Positions 16,415-25,132 of a DNA stretch of 64,000 nucleotides are shown one piece after another (positions within the stretch are counted from its first letter, which is position 1; every line of letters begins with the position of its first letter). Source of the stretch: Pyxidicoccus sp. MSG2 (GTDB lineage: Bacteria > Myxococcota > Myxococcia > Myxococcales > Myxococcaceae); contig NZ_JAPNKC010000001.1 of NCBI RefSeq assembly GCF_026626705.1, forward strand, positions 2,418,001 to 2,482,000, given 5' to 3'. The notes below the pieces were generated by a model. That model did no database searches and had not been told where the DNA came from. It saw only the letters and a program-made list of their open reading frames with translations. Both the position numbers and the translations under genes were made by a program.

Positions 16415-17626
16415 ATGGTCCGCCCCGAGATGAAGACCGCACCCTCGGAGCCCCTGGGCCTGCCCGCCCACCTTCCCGCGCTGGACGGCCTGCGCGGGGT
16501 GGCAGTGTTGATGGTGATTGCCTACCACTCGCTGACGGTGCTCACCACCGCGTCGGTGGGCAGGCTCTTCCAGGTGGGCTGGGCGGGCGTGGACCTCTTC
16601 TTCGTCCTGTCCGGCTTCCTGATTACGCGCATCCTCGTGCAGACGCGCGAGCGCGGGGCCTACTTCCGCACCTTCTACGCGCGGCGCGCGCTGCGCATCT
16701 GGCCGCTGTACTTCCTGGTGCTGGCCTTCGCCTTCACCCTCATGGGGCGGTTGCTGCCGATTCTGGCCTTCGACACCCAGCAGTATCCGTGGGCCCTCTA
16801 CGCGCTGTACCTCCAGAACCTCTGGCTGACGGACTTCGGCCCCTCGCCGCTCAGCGTGACGTGGTCCCTGGCCATCGAGGAGCAGTTCTACCTGGTGTGG
16901 CCGCTGCTCGTGTTCTTCCTCCGAAACGGACAGCTGCGCGCGCTGCTGTGGGCGTGCGTGCTGCTCTCCCCCGTGGCGCGCTTCGCCGCGCTGTGGGAGG
17001 GCGTGTCTCCCTTCCAGGTCTACACCTTCACCCTGCTCCGCCTGGACGGGCTGGCGCTCGGGGGACTGCTGGCGCTGGGCGTGGTGGACGGCCGCTACAC
17101 GGCGGAGCGGCTGGAGCGGTGGGGCCGGCGGCTCGCGGTGCCCGCGCTGCTCGTGGCCTTCGGAGTCTCCTTCGTCTTCTTCAGCCACGGGCACGCCATC
17201 CACATGGCCACGGCGCTCGTGGGGCCGGGCGGCCCGACGGTCCGCGCGCTGCTGGTGACGGGCCTGTACTCACTCTGGACGGTGGGCTTCGCCAGCCTGC
17301 TGGGGTGGGTGCTCACCGGGCGTGTGAGGGTGCTCCAGGCCGTGCTGCAGTGGGCTCCGCTGCGCTTCGTGGGGCAGGTGAGCTACGGGCTCTACCTCTT
17401 CCACACGCTCGTCTTCCCTGTCGGCGCCTACTACACGCGGCCGCTGTTCTACCGCTTCATTCCCTGGAGCGTCGCCGCCACCGCGCTCGGCCTGCTGTTC
17501 GAGTACGTGGTGCTGCTGGCGCTCACCGTCGTGTCGTGGCGCTGCTTCGAGCGGCCGCTGCTGCGCCTCAAGGACCGGTTCACCCACACGGACGCCCCCG
17601 GGAAGGCCGTGGCTCCCACGGCTTGA
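16415..17626 (+). CDS. Acyltransferase 3 family membrane protein (OafA/YrhL type)
   Basis: 403 residues with about ten hydrophobic segments. It begins with LPALDGLRGVAVLMVIAYHS, the typical first segment with the conserved His of the acyltransferase 3 fold, followed by DLFFVLSGFLITRIL and VTWSLAIEEQFYLVWPLLVF, all signatures of the family. Members transfer acetyl or other acyl groups to lipopolysaccharide, exopolysaccharide or macrolides at the inner membrane. ATGs at 16415 and 16430 are both possible starts and neither has a strong ribosome site. The acceptor is unknown. Confidence 0.9.
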   Translation: MVRPEMKTAPSEPLGLPAHLPALDGLRGVAVLMVIAYHSLTVLTTASVGRLFQVGWAGVDLFFVLSGFLITRILVQTRERGAYFRTFYARRALRIWPLYFLVLAFAFTLMGRLLPILAFDTQQYPWALYALYLQNLWLTDFGPSPLSVTWSLAIEEQFYLVWPLLVFFLRNGQLRALLWACVLLSPVARFAALWEGVSPFQVYTFTLLRLDGLALGGLLALGVVDGRYTAERLERWGRRLAVPALLVAFGVSFVFFSHGHAIHMATALVGPGGPTVRALLVTGLYSLWTVGFASLLGWVLTGRVRVLQAVLQWAPLRFVGQVSYGLYLFHTLVFPVGAYYTRPLFYRFIPWSVAATALGLLFEYVVLLALTVVSWRCFERPLLRLKDRFTHTDAPGKAVAPTA

Positions 17627-17665
17627 CGGCCAGCGGCAGCCACCCTCAACCGGGTCGCATCCTCC

Positions 17666-18322
17666 CTAGGCTCCAGCCGCGGACGGGGCGGCCCCCTTCC
17701 CCACCCGTCCCTTCAGCTCCGCGAGCGCGGAGCCTCCCGGGCCATTGCACGCAAGCACGTCCACGATGACGGCGGCGGGGATGGCGCGCGCGAGCAATAC
17801 CCCGTTGGGTGCGCGGAAGATGCGCAGCCCCGAGGCCCGCAGGCGCACGGGGGAGATGACCAGCAGCACATCCACGCCGGCCCGCTTGCCCACCTTCGAG
17901 TCCACCGCGGCAGCCAGGTGCACGTGGGTGCGCGCCGCGGAATGAACGCCCTCCCCGGAGAGGATGGCGCGCGCGGCGGCCACGGACGTGCCGTGGTAGA
18001 GGAGCGCGTCTCCGGATACCTCGTCCCAGCTGCGCTCCAGCCCGTCGAGCGTCACGGGAGTGCCCTCCAGGGAGTGGCCCTGCACGGCGCGCACCTGCTC
18101 GCCCCGCACCTCGAAGCGGGACTTGTTGTTCTCCGCGACCACCTCGTCGAACGCCCTGTGCGAGAGCCCCGTCATCCGCAGCACGTCGACGATGGGGGCA
18201 AAGCCCGCGGAGTCCATGGCGAGGCCCGTCTCCCGGGCACCATGACGCAACAACCACGACAGCTTCTTCGACTTCTGGGCGAGTCCCTGGAGCTGCTTCT
18301 CCGGACGGTGTGCGGTGGCCAT
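17666..18322 (-). CDS. kptA: RNA 2'-phosphotransferase (KptA/Tpt1 family)
   Basis: 218 residues from the ATG at 18322, preceded by AAGGAAG; the longer frame crosses the divergent LysR gene and is rejected. The fold is recognisable by KLSWLLRHGARETGL at the start (His-Gly/Arg of the active site), YHGTSVAAARAIL, HVHLAAA and the late VDVLLVISP. KptA transfers a 2'-phosphate from RNA to NAD, giving ADP-ribose 1'',2''-cyclic phosphate; in eukaryotes this completes tRNA splicing. Bacterial copies have no established substrate and might act on RNA repair intermediates or ADP-ribosylate nucleic-acid ends. No RNA ligase gene is adjacent here. Confidence 0.88.
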   Translation of the reverse strand: MATAHRPEKQLQGLAQKSKKLSWLLRHGARETGLAMDSAGFAPIVDVLRMTGLSHRAFDEVVAENNKSRFEVRGEQVRAVQGHSLEGTPVTLDGLERSWDEVSGDALLYHGTSVAAARAILSGEGVHSAARTHVHLAAAVDSKVGKRAGVDVLLVISPVRLRASGLRIFRAPNGVLLARAIPAAVIVDVLACNGPGGSALAELKGRVGKGAAPSAAGA

Positions 18323-18425
18323 GAGCGCTCTTCCTTTCTTCTGATGAAGGAACACTAGCCGGCCCCTTCCCCGAGCACGAATCGGGACTTCTCTCCAGCT
18401 ATCGAAAAGGCGGATAGTTCCACTC

Positions 18426-19280
18426 ATGGACACGGATGGGCTTCGCGCCCTGGTGGCGTTCGCGGAGGCTGGCTGCAATCTGACGCTCGCGGGGCGCACC
18501 ATCGGGCTGTCCCAGCCGGCGATGCATGCACGGCTGCAAGGAGTGTCGCGGGCGCTGGAGACCGACCTCTATGAGCGCCGGGGCCGGCGCCTCCAGCTCA
18601 CCCCGGATGGAGCGCGCGTGCTCGCCTGGGCACGTGACGTGCTCGAGCGTGAGCGCTCCCTGCGCGTGGAGCTGCGTCAGGGACACGCGGAGGAGCGGGT
18701 GGTGCTCGCGTGTGGAGAGGGGGCGCTGGTGCACGTGGTGGCCGAGCGCATCGCTCCGCTCCTGCGCGAGCGGGCCGGCGTGCTCTCCTTCCTCGTGGTG
18801 GATGGCCCCGCCGCGGTCGCCGCGGTGGAGCGAGGCTCGGCGCACCTGGCGGTGGTGGCCGGCCCCGCTTCCAGCCCCCCGGGCCTGCGCTCGCAGCCGC
18901 TGGTCACCGCCGCGCTGCTGGCCGTGGCCGCACGGCAGCATCCGCTGGCGCGGGCAGGGCGAGAGGTGGAGATGGGGGCACTGCTGGAGCACCGGCTCCT
19001 GGTGCCTCCGCTCGGCCGCGCCCTGCGCGCCACGCTGGAGGACGCCGCCGCGGCCCGTGGACGGGCACTCGCGGTCGCCGCGGAAGTGACTGGCTGGGAG
19101 GCGGTCTGCCGGCTCGCGGCCCTGGGCGTGGGGGTGGGCATCATCAACGACGTGGTGGCCACCCCGGGCCTCGCACGCCTTGCCGTGCGCGGCCTGCCCC
19201 CTGTGACCTACCGGCTGCTGATGCGGCGTGGACGGGGCACTCCGCTCGCGGACGAAGTGGTCCGGGCCCTGCTCGGCTGA
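18426..19280 (+). CDS. LysR-type transcriptional regulator
   Basis: 284 residues. The N-terminal 60 form the LysR winged helix-turn-helix (LVAFAEAGCNLTLAGRTIGL then SQPAMHARLQGV). The remainder is the periplasmic-binding-protein-like effector domain (VVLACGEGALVHVVAERI, LAVVAGPASS, GVGVGIINDVV). It starts 103 bases from the divergent kptA gene, the classical arrangement for a LysR protein and its target, so regulation of the RNA phosphotransferase is plausible. The effector ligand cannot be predicted. Confidence 0.9.
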   Translation: MDTDGLRALVAFAEAGCNLTLAGRTIGLSQPAMHARLQGVSRALETDLYERRGRRLQLTPDGARVLAWARDVLERERSLRVELRQGHAEERVVLACGEGALVHVVAERIAPLLRERAGVLSFLVVDGPAAVAAVERGSAHLAVVAGPASSPPGLRSQPLVTAALLAVAARQHPLARAGREVEMGALLEHRLLVPPLGRALRATLEDAAAARGRALAVAAEVTGWEAVCRLAALGVGVGIINDVVATPGLARLAVRGLPPVTYRLLMRRGRGTPLADEVVRALLG

Positions 19281-19306
19281 CGCTTCGGCTTGCCCCCCCG
19301 GTGACG

Positions 19307-20038
19307 TCAGTCCAGGCTCTGCTGGTCATCCTCCGAGCCTGTGATGCGCTTCCAGTTCTTCTTCTGGTGGGCGTCCCACTTCAGCTTGAGGAGGAGGTAG
19401 GCGAAGGTCGTTCCGTATGAGAGCCTGAGCGTCAGGTCACCCGTGGAGCCCTGGCTGCCTTGTGCGGTGACCATCACCTCGCCGTTGGTCGCCGACAGCG
19501 CCAGCGAAGTGCTGGAGCTGAAGACCTTGGCCGTCTTCGCTTTCAGGATCATGAAGATCTGGTGCACCAGACGACCGCTGTCGCCGCACTCCTTGAGGTG
19601 GGCGAGCACGGCCGGCGAGTCGTTGGCCGCCTTGATGATGTCGCTTGGGTAGATGTCCAGCTTCACGAGACAGAGCTGGTCGTGGCGCAGTTGCTCGTAG
19701 GCCACGGATGGCGAGAGCGTGACCGTGCCTGTGTCCGCACGCGGAACCGTACCCATGTCCGTGCCCATTCCGGTGTCCGAGCCCGAGATCGGCACCGACA
19801 CGTCCACGGCGAGATCGACCGAGCTGGTGCCGGTGAAGTCAATCCTCGCCGTGGTGGCCCGGTGCACCTTCAGCCGGGCCACCGGGATGCGGCCGAGCAC
19901 CTCGATGTAGTTCTGCTTCGTCAGCGGCGTCTTCTTGTCGCCGAACGAGCCAATCACCACGCTCGGCGCATTCGCACGGAAGTAGCTGAGACCCGCGAAC
20001 TTCAAACTCGTATTGGTGATTCTGGCGTCGCCAGCCAT
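19307..20038 (-). CDS. Hypothetical protein, about 243 residues
   Basis: The start at 20038 (MAGDARITN) follows AGGGGGAATCCAAG, a good ribosome site. I do not recognise the family. The protein has no signal peptide or membrane segment, a beta-rich N-terminal half (SLKFAGLSYFRA, ARLKVHRATTARIDF), a Gly/Thr/Met-rich middle (DTGMGTDMGTV), and ends in a charged tail. The middle YEQLRHDQLCLVKLDIYPSD suggests a folded domain. It stands between a convergent LysR gene and the ABC operon and is transcribed in the operon direction, but 113 bases separate it from the last operon gene. Confidence 0.6.
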   Translation of the reverse strand: MAGDARITNTSLKFAGLSYFRANAPSVVIGSFGDKKTPLTKQNYIEVLGRIPVARLKVHRATTARIDFTGTSSVDLAVDVSVPISGSDTGMGTDMGTVPRADTGTVTLSPSVAYEQLRHDQLCLVKLDIYPSDIIKAANDSPAVLAHLKECGDSGRLVHQIFMILKAKTAKVFSSSTSLALSATNGEVMVTAQGSQGSTGDLTLRLSYGTTFAYLLLKLKWDAHQKKNWKRITGSEDDQQSLD

Positions 20039-20151
20039 CTTGGATTCCCCCTGAGCACGGTGACTGTCACTCAGGAGGGAGGGTGGCGCTGACGGATGTG
20101 ACGGTCCGGACCCGGTCATCAGCCCGGAGGCACCCGGGCTCCGAGCGGGCC

Positions 20152-21276
20152 CTACTTGCTCGCCGCGATGGACTTCCGGAAGAGCGCCAGGCTGTAGACG
20201 AAGAATCCCACGCCCACCGCGCTCACCACCAGGAACTGGCGCCAGACGGCCCACAGCCCACCGCCGCGGTAGATGATGACCTGCGAGAAGCTGACGAAGT
20301 GCCGGGAAGGCAGGAGGTACGTGACGTACTGCAGCCACTTCGGCTGGCTCTCGACGGGCGTGCTCCCGCCCGAAAGCAGCATCAGCACGAGGATGACGAG
20401 GATGATCAGCAGCGCGAACTGCGCCATCGAACGTGAAATCGTCCCCAGGAAGATGCCGAGCGCCGTGGCGAAGAACAGGTAGAGCACGACGCCGACGAAC
20501 CACAGCACCACCGAGCCGGCGAAGGGCACCTCCAGCACCATGTCCACGACCAGGAAGAGCGAAGCCCCGGTCGCGACGAGAATCACGAGGCTGTTGGCCC
20601 AGACCTTCGCCATCGCGATTTCGAACGAGGTCAGCGGCATCACGAGCAGGTGCTCCAGCGTTCCGTGTTCGCGCTCGCGGATGACCGCGGCGCCCGTCAG
20701 GACGACTGTGAGCAGGGTTATCTGATTGATGATGGCCACCACGCTCTTGAACCAGGACGACACCCCGTTGGGGTTGAAGAGCTTGCGAATGACCAGGTTG
20801 ACGGGCTTCGGCCCCGTCTCCTCCGTGCGCTTGAGAAAGGACGCAATCCGGTCGTTTACGATGTTCTTGATGTAGCCGGAGCCGATGCCCGCCTGCTGCA
20901 TGGCGGTCGCGTCGATGTTCACCTGGATGTCCGGGTTGCGCCCCGCGCGAAGGTCGTGCTCGAAGCGGGGCGGAATCACCACGACGAACATGAACCGGCC
21001 CCTGTCCATGTCCGTCTGGATGGCATCGGGGGAGATGAGCTCAGGCAGCTTGAAACGGGGCGGATAGAAGGCGTTGAGCAATTCCTTGGACAACGCGGAC
21101 CCGTCCTCGTCGACGAAGGCAATCGAGGCGTTGTTCACCTCGCTCGAGGTCCCCGTGGCCTGGACATAGATTGCCAGGGTGAACGCGTAGACGACGAACA
21201 CGACCATCACCACGTCGCTCAGCAGGCTGCGAAGCTCCTTGAGCCCGAGCCACAGAATGTTCAGCAGCGAGTTCAC
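20152..21276 (-). CDS. ABC-2 type transporter permease
   Basis: The GTG at 21276 lies eight bases after AGGAG and two bases beyond the stop of the upstream gene, so the two are translationally coupled; this gives 374 residues. One N-terminal membrane segment (VVMVVFVVYAFTLAIYV) is followed by a long extracytoplasmic loop and five C-terminal segments, the YhhJ/YbhR arrangement of ABC-2 permeases. The motif TVVLTGAAVIREREHGTLEHLLVMPL is characteristic. It should form the membrane part of the exporter with the fused ATPase-permease encoded just before it. The substrate is probably a drug or lipophilic compound by family analogy. Confidence 0.9.
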   Translation of the reverse strand: MNSLLNILWLGLKELRSLLSDVVMVVFVVYAFTLAIYVQATGTSSEVNNASIAFVDEDGSALSKELLNAFYPPRFKLPELISPDAIQTDMDRGRFMFVVVIPPRFEHDLRAGRNPDIQVNIDATAMQQAGIGSGYIKNIVNDRIASFLKRTEETGPKPVNLVIRKLFNPNGVSSWFKSVVAIINQITLLTVVLTGAAVIREREHGTLEHLLVMPLTSFEIAMAKVWANSLVILVATGASLFLVVDMVLEVPFAGSVVLWFVGVVLYLFFATALGIFLGTISRSMAQFALLIILVILVLMLLSGGSTPVESQPKWLQYVTYLLPSRHFVSFSQVIIYRGGGLWAVWRQFLVVSAVGVGFFVYSLALFRKSIAASK

Positions 21277-21278
21277 CC

Positions 21279-24086
21279 CTATTTCTCCTGCTTCTTCAGG
21301 CCGACACTGATCGCCAGGAGGAGGGGGACGCATACGGCCAGGAAGGCGACATCCCGCATGATGAGGTCCGCCCCCAGTCCCTTCGTGAACGCGCCCAGAC
21401 TGGCGTGCATGTAATAGGTGGCCGGCCAGATGGAGCCGATGACACCGGCGCCCCCCTGCAGCGTGGAGACAGGCTGCAACAAGCCGGAGAACTGGATGGT
21501 CGGCGTGATGGTCAGGATGGCCGTGACGAAGACGGCCGCGACCTGGCTGCCGGTAAAGGTCGAGGTCACCATCCCGAGGCCCGTCGTCGCCATGACGTAG
21601 AACAGCGTGCAGAGAATCAACGTCAGGAAGCTGCCCTTGATGGGAACACGGAAGACAATCAGCGTCAGGGCGGTCAGGATGAAGAAGTTGATCATGCCGA
21701 TGGCGACGTACGGCAATTGCTTTCCGAGCAGGTACTCCAACCTCCCCGTGGGCGTGACATAGAAGTTGATGATCGACCCCAGCTCCTTCTCGCGCACGAT
21801 GCTGACCGTCATGAGAATCGCGGGTATCAGCAGCAGCAGAAGCGCCGGGACGCTCGGCACGATGGAATAGACGCTCTCGAACGTCGGATTGTACAGGTAG
21901 CGCTCTTCGATGTTGGCCGTGTACTTCTGGGCACTCGCCGACAGGAAGCCGCTCGCGGGGTCCTGCAACAACCCGTTGTGCACCCCCTGGACATATTGCG
22001 CGACGGTGTCGCCACGGAAGGTCATGGCGCCATCCACCTGCGCCAGCACCTCGGGCCCGGAGCCCCGGCGGAAATCCAGGCCGAAGCGGGGCGGAATCTC
22101 CAGCACCACCGAGACATCGTCTGACTGGAGCCGGCGAAGCGCCTCGTCCGCGGATTGGGCCGGCGGAGTCGGAGCGAAATAACGTCTGGCCGCGCCGAAC
22201 TGCTCGAGATACGCGCGACTCTCGGGTGACTGGTCGAGGTCCAGCGAGGCATAGCGGATGTTTTCGACGTCGGTCGTGATTCCGAAGCCGAAGACGAGCA
22301 TCAACAGCGCCGAGCCGACGAAGGCAAAGGCCAGCCGGACCTTGTCGCGGAGGATCTGGATGGTCTCATTGTGGGTGTATGCGAGCATCCGGCCGACCCG
22401 CAGCCGCAGGCCGGCCCGCTCCGGTCGCGCGGCCTTGGATGGAGGGGGAACGACGGGCGCTTCGACCGCGGGCGCCGGGGCCGGAGCGGTGTCCTTCTTG
22501 CCCTCGGCGCGCGCCGTCTCGGCAATGGCGTCTTCCATGTAGGCGATGAAGGCGGTCTCCAGGCTGTCGGCGTTGCGTGCCTCGATCAGCTTCTGGGGAG
22601 CATCCGCCGCCAGCACCCTTCCCGCGTTCATGAGGGAGATGCGGTCGCAGCGCATCCCCTCGTTCATGAAGTGCGTCGTCACGAAGATGGTGACGCCCTG
22701 ATTGCGCGACAGGTCGATGAGCAGCTCCCAGAAGCTGTCCCGGGCGACCGGATCGACTCCCGACGTGGGCTCGTCGAGGATGAGGATCTGCGGCCCGTGC
22801 AGCACGGCGACGGCCAGCGAGAGCCGCTGGCGCAGCCCCATCGGCAGCGCCTCGGCCAGCGCATCCAGATGCGCGCCCAGTCCGAAGCGCTCGACCAGCT
22901 CGTCGATGCGCGCCTTCGCCTGGTCTGGCGGCAGATGGTAGAGCCGGGCATGCAGGACCAGGTTCTGATGGACGCTCAGCTCGCCGTAGAGCGAGAACGC
23001 CTGCGTCATGTAACCCAGGTTCTTGCGCACCTCCATGCTTCCGGCCTCGACGGAGCTGCCGAAGAGCTTCGCCGTCCCTTCCGTGGGGGGCAGCAGGCCG
23101 GTCAGCATCTTCATCGTCGTGGACTTGCCGCAGCCGTTGGAGCCCAGGAAGCCGAAGATCTCCCCGCGCTCAATCGACAAGGTGACGTGGTCGACGGCGG
23201 TGAAGGTCCCGAAGCGGCAGGTCAGTCCCTGGGCCTCGATGGCCAGCTCCGCCTTGCCCGGTGCACGGGGCGGGATGATGATTTCCTTGTGGCCGCTGCG
23301 CTTCTCCTCGGGGAGCAGCGCGATGAAGCACCGCTCCAGGTCCTTCGTCCCCGTGCGCGCCATCAGCTCCGCGGGAGACCCCGTCGCCAGCACGCGCCCC
23401 GCGTCCATGGCGACAATCCAGTCCCACTGCTGCGCTTCGTCCATGTAGGCCGTGGAGATGATGACGCTCATCCCCGGGCGCCCCGCGCGAATGTCGTCGA
23501 TGAGCGTCCAGAACTGCCGCCGGGAGAGCGGGTCGACGCCGGTGGTGGGCTCGTCGAGGATGAGCAGGTCCGGGTCATGGACCAACGCGCCGCAGAGCCC
23601 CACCTTCTGCTTCATTCCGCCCGAGAGCTTGCCGGCGGGGCGCTCCGCGAACTTGCCCAGTCCCGTGGCAGCGAGCAGCTCCGGAACGCGGACCTTGCGC
23701 TCCTGGGGTGACAGCCCGAAGAGCCGGGCCATGAAGTCGACGTTGTCGTAGACGCTGAGCTCCAGGTAGAGGTTCTTCCCCAGCCCCTGAGGCATGTATG
23801 CGACGCGCGGGCCCACCGCGCGCCGGTGCCGGGCGTCGGCGATGTCCCCGTCCAGGACGATCACCCGTCCCTCCTGCATCTTCTTGGAGCCGGCGACCAG
23901 GGCCATCAGCGTCGACTTGCCGACACCATCAGGCCCCACGATGCCCACCATGATGCCGGTGGGAACGTCGAGCGAGAGGCCGTCGAGCGCGACGACGCTG
24001 CCGTAGCGGTGGGTCACGTTCTGGATGGAGACCACGGGCCTGCTGGCGGAACCGCCCGGCGCTGCTGGAGACGCGGATGAGACCAT
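21279..24086 (-). CDS. Fused double ABC ATPase and permease, RbbA/YhiH type
   Basis: 935 residues combining two ATP-binding domains and a C-terminal ABC-2 permease. Domain 1 (about 17-250) has Walker A GPDGVGKST, signature LSGGMKQKVGL and Walker B LLILDEPTTGVD. Domain 2 (about 280-520) has Walker A GSNGCGKST and Walker B ILILDEPTSGVD, but its signature is degenerate (LPMGLRQRL in place of LSGGQ). A Pro/Ala linker leads to the permease part, with one segment near 600 and five more at 765-930. This is the RbbA-type architecture; in Escherichia coli the relatives sit beside a HlyD adaptor and an ABC-2 permease, as here. Likely an efflux engine spanning to the outer membrane. Confidence 0.92.
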   Translation of the reverse strand: MVSSASPAAPGGSASRPVVSIQNVTHRYGSVVALDGLSLDVPTGIMVGIVGPDGVGKSTLMALVAGSKKMQEGRVIVLDGDIADARHRRAVGPRVAYMPQGLGKNLYLELSVYDNVDFMARLFGLSPQERKVRVPELLAATGLGKFAERPAGKLSGGMKQKVGLCGALVHDPDLLILDEPTTGVDPLSRRQFWTLIDDIRAGRPGMSVIISTAYMDEAQQWDWIVAMDAGRVLATGSPAELMARTGTKDLERCFIALLPEEKRSGHKEIIIPPRAPGKAELAIEAQGLTCRFGTFTAVDHVTLSIERGEIFGFLGSNGCGKSTTMKMLTGLLPPTEGTAKLFGSSVEAGSMEVRKNLGYMTQAFSLYGELSVHQNLVLHARLYHLPPDQAKARIDELVERFGLGAHLDALAEALPMGLRQRLSLAVAVLHGPQILILDEPTSGVDPVARDSFWELLIDLSRNQGVTIFVTTHFMNEGMRCDRISLMNAGRVLAADAPQKLIEARNADSLETAFIAYMEDAIAETARAEGKKDTAPAPAPAVEAPVVPPPSKAARPERAGLRLRVGRMLAYTHNETIQILRDKVRLAFAFVGSALLMLVFGFGITTDVENIRYASLDLDQSPESRAYLEQFGAARRYFAPTPPAQSADEALRRLQSDDVSVVLEIPPRFGLDFRRGSGPEVLAQVDGAMTFRGDTVAQYVQGVHNGLLQDPASGFLSASAQKYTANIEERYLYNPTFESVYSIVPSVPALLLLLIPAILMTVSIVREKELGSIINFYVTPTGRLEYLLGKQLPYVAIGMINFFILTALTLIVFRVPIKGSFLTLILCTLFYVMATTGLGMVTSTFTGSQVAAVFVTAILTITPTIQFSGLLQPVSTLQGGAGVIGSIWPATYYMHASLGAFTKGLGADLIMRDVAFLAVCVPLLLAISVGLKKQEK

Positions 24087-24111
24087 GGCTGAGCCCTCCC
24101 GGGGCGCCGGG

Positions 24112-25122
24112 CTACTGAGGTCCGGCTTCAGCCGTGATGACGTTCTGCAGTCGGTCAGGCCAGGCGGTGGAGGGGTCCAACTTGACGTAACCGACGCCGC
24201 GGATGCCTGTCTTGATGCGGTCGACGTAGCGGCTGGCCAGCTCCTTGGGGACCTGGAGCTTCACCCGGAACATCAGCTTCTCCCGTTCGCTCTTCGTCTC
24301 GACCTGCTTGGGAGTGAACTGCGCTTCTGGCGATACGAAGGAGACATATCCGGGGATGGAGCGCTCAGGCTCGAAGTCGACGGTGAGCCGTGCTTCGGAG
24401 CCGATCTTCAGGTTGGCGGCCTCGCTGGCAGGAAGGAATATCTCCATGTAGACGTCTTCCAGGTTCACGAGCGTCAGCGCCGGCCCGCCGGGCGCGAGCA
24501 CCTCGCCGGGCTCGGCGAGGCGATAGAGGACTCTTCCCGTCACGGGAGACTTGAGCGTCGCGTCGGCGATGCGCGTTTGAATCGTCGCCGCGTTGGCTCG
24601 CGCGACTTCAATCTGCTCCTTGGAGGTCTTCAGCGTCGCTTCCGCCTCCGCCAGGGTGGCCCGGGTGGTCGCGAGCCGGCTCGTTCGGACGTCCAGCTCC
24701 CGCTGCGAACCGGCGCCCTGCGCCACCAGCTTCTTGGCGCGCTCGACCTCGATGTTGGCGAGCTCGATTTCACTCTTCTGCTTGACGATGGACGCCTCGG
24801 CCACCGCCAGGCGCTCCTGCGCGGCCGCGACGTTCGCGTTGGCTTCCGCCAGGTTGGCTTCCAGCGTGACGGTGTCCAGTTGCACCAGCACCTGGTCCGG
24901 TTTGACGAGGTCGCCCTCGTTGACAAGGATTTGTTTCACCCGCAGGGGTTCCTTGGCGGCGACATCCACCAGCTTCGCCTCGATGCGGCCGTTGCCCGAG
25001 ACGATTCCCTCCGGCAGCGCGGATTGCTTCCCCTTCCAGTACCGGAAGCCAATGAACACGGCGACCGCGACGGCGATCAACCCAATGACCCACTTGATCT
25101 TCCCTTTCGGGCTCTTGGGCAT
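24112..25122 (-). CDS. HlyD-family periplasmic adaptor
   Basis: 336 residues. An N-terminal membrane anchor (WVIGLIAVAVAVFIGF) is followed by a lipoyl-like half (GNGRIEAKLVDV, VKQILVNEGDLVKPDQVLVQLD), a long alpha-helical hairpin at about 90-190 (EANANVAAAQERLAVAEASI, ARANAATIQTRIADA), then the second lipoyl half LKSPVTGRVLYRLAEPGEVL and a beta-barrel. This is the layout of membrane fusion proteins that bridge an inner-membrane pump to an outer-membrane channel. It lies 10 bases after the outer-membrane factor gene and 25 before the ATPase gene, so it belongs to the same operon. Confidence 0.93.
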   Translation of the reverse strand: MPKSPKGKIKWVIGLIAVAVAVFIGFRYWKGKQSALPEGIVSGNGRIEAKLVDVAAKEPLRVKQILVNEGDLVKPDQVLVQLDTVTLEANLAEANANVAAAQERLAVAEASIVKQKSEIELANIEVERAKKLVAQGAGSQRELDVRTSRLATTRATLAEAEATLKTSKEQIEVARANAATIQTRIADATLKSPVTGRVLYRLAEPGEVLAPGGPALTLVNLEDVYMEIFLPASEAANLKIGSEARLTVDFEPERSIPGYVSFVSPEAQFTPKQVETKSEREKLMFRVKLQVPKELASRYVDRIKTGIRGVGYVKLDPSTAWPDRLQNVITAEAGPQ

Positions 25123-25132
25123 GACAGATCCT

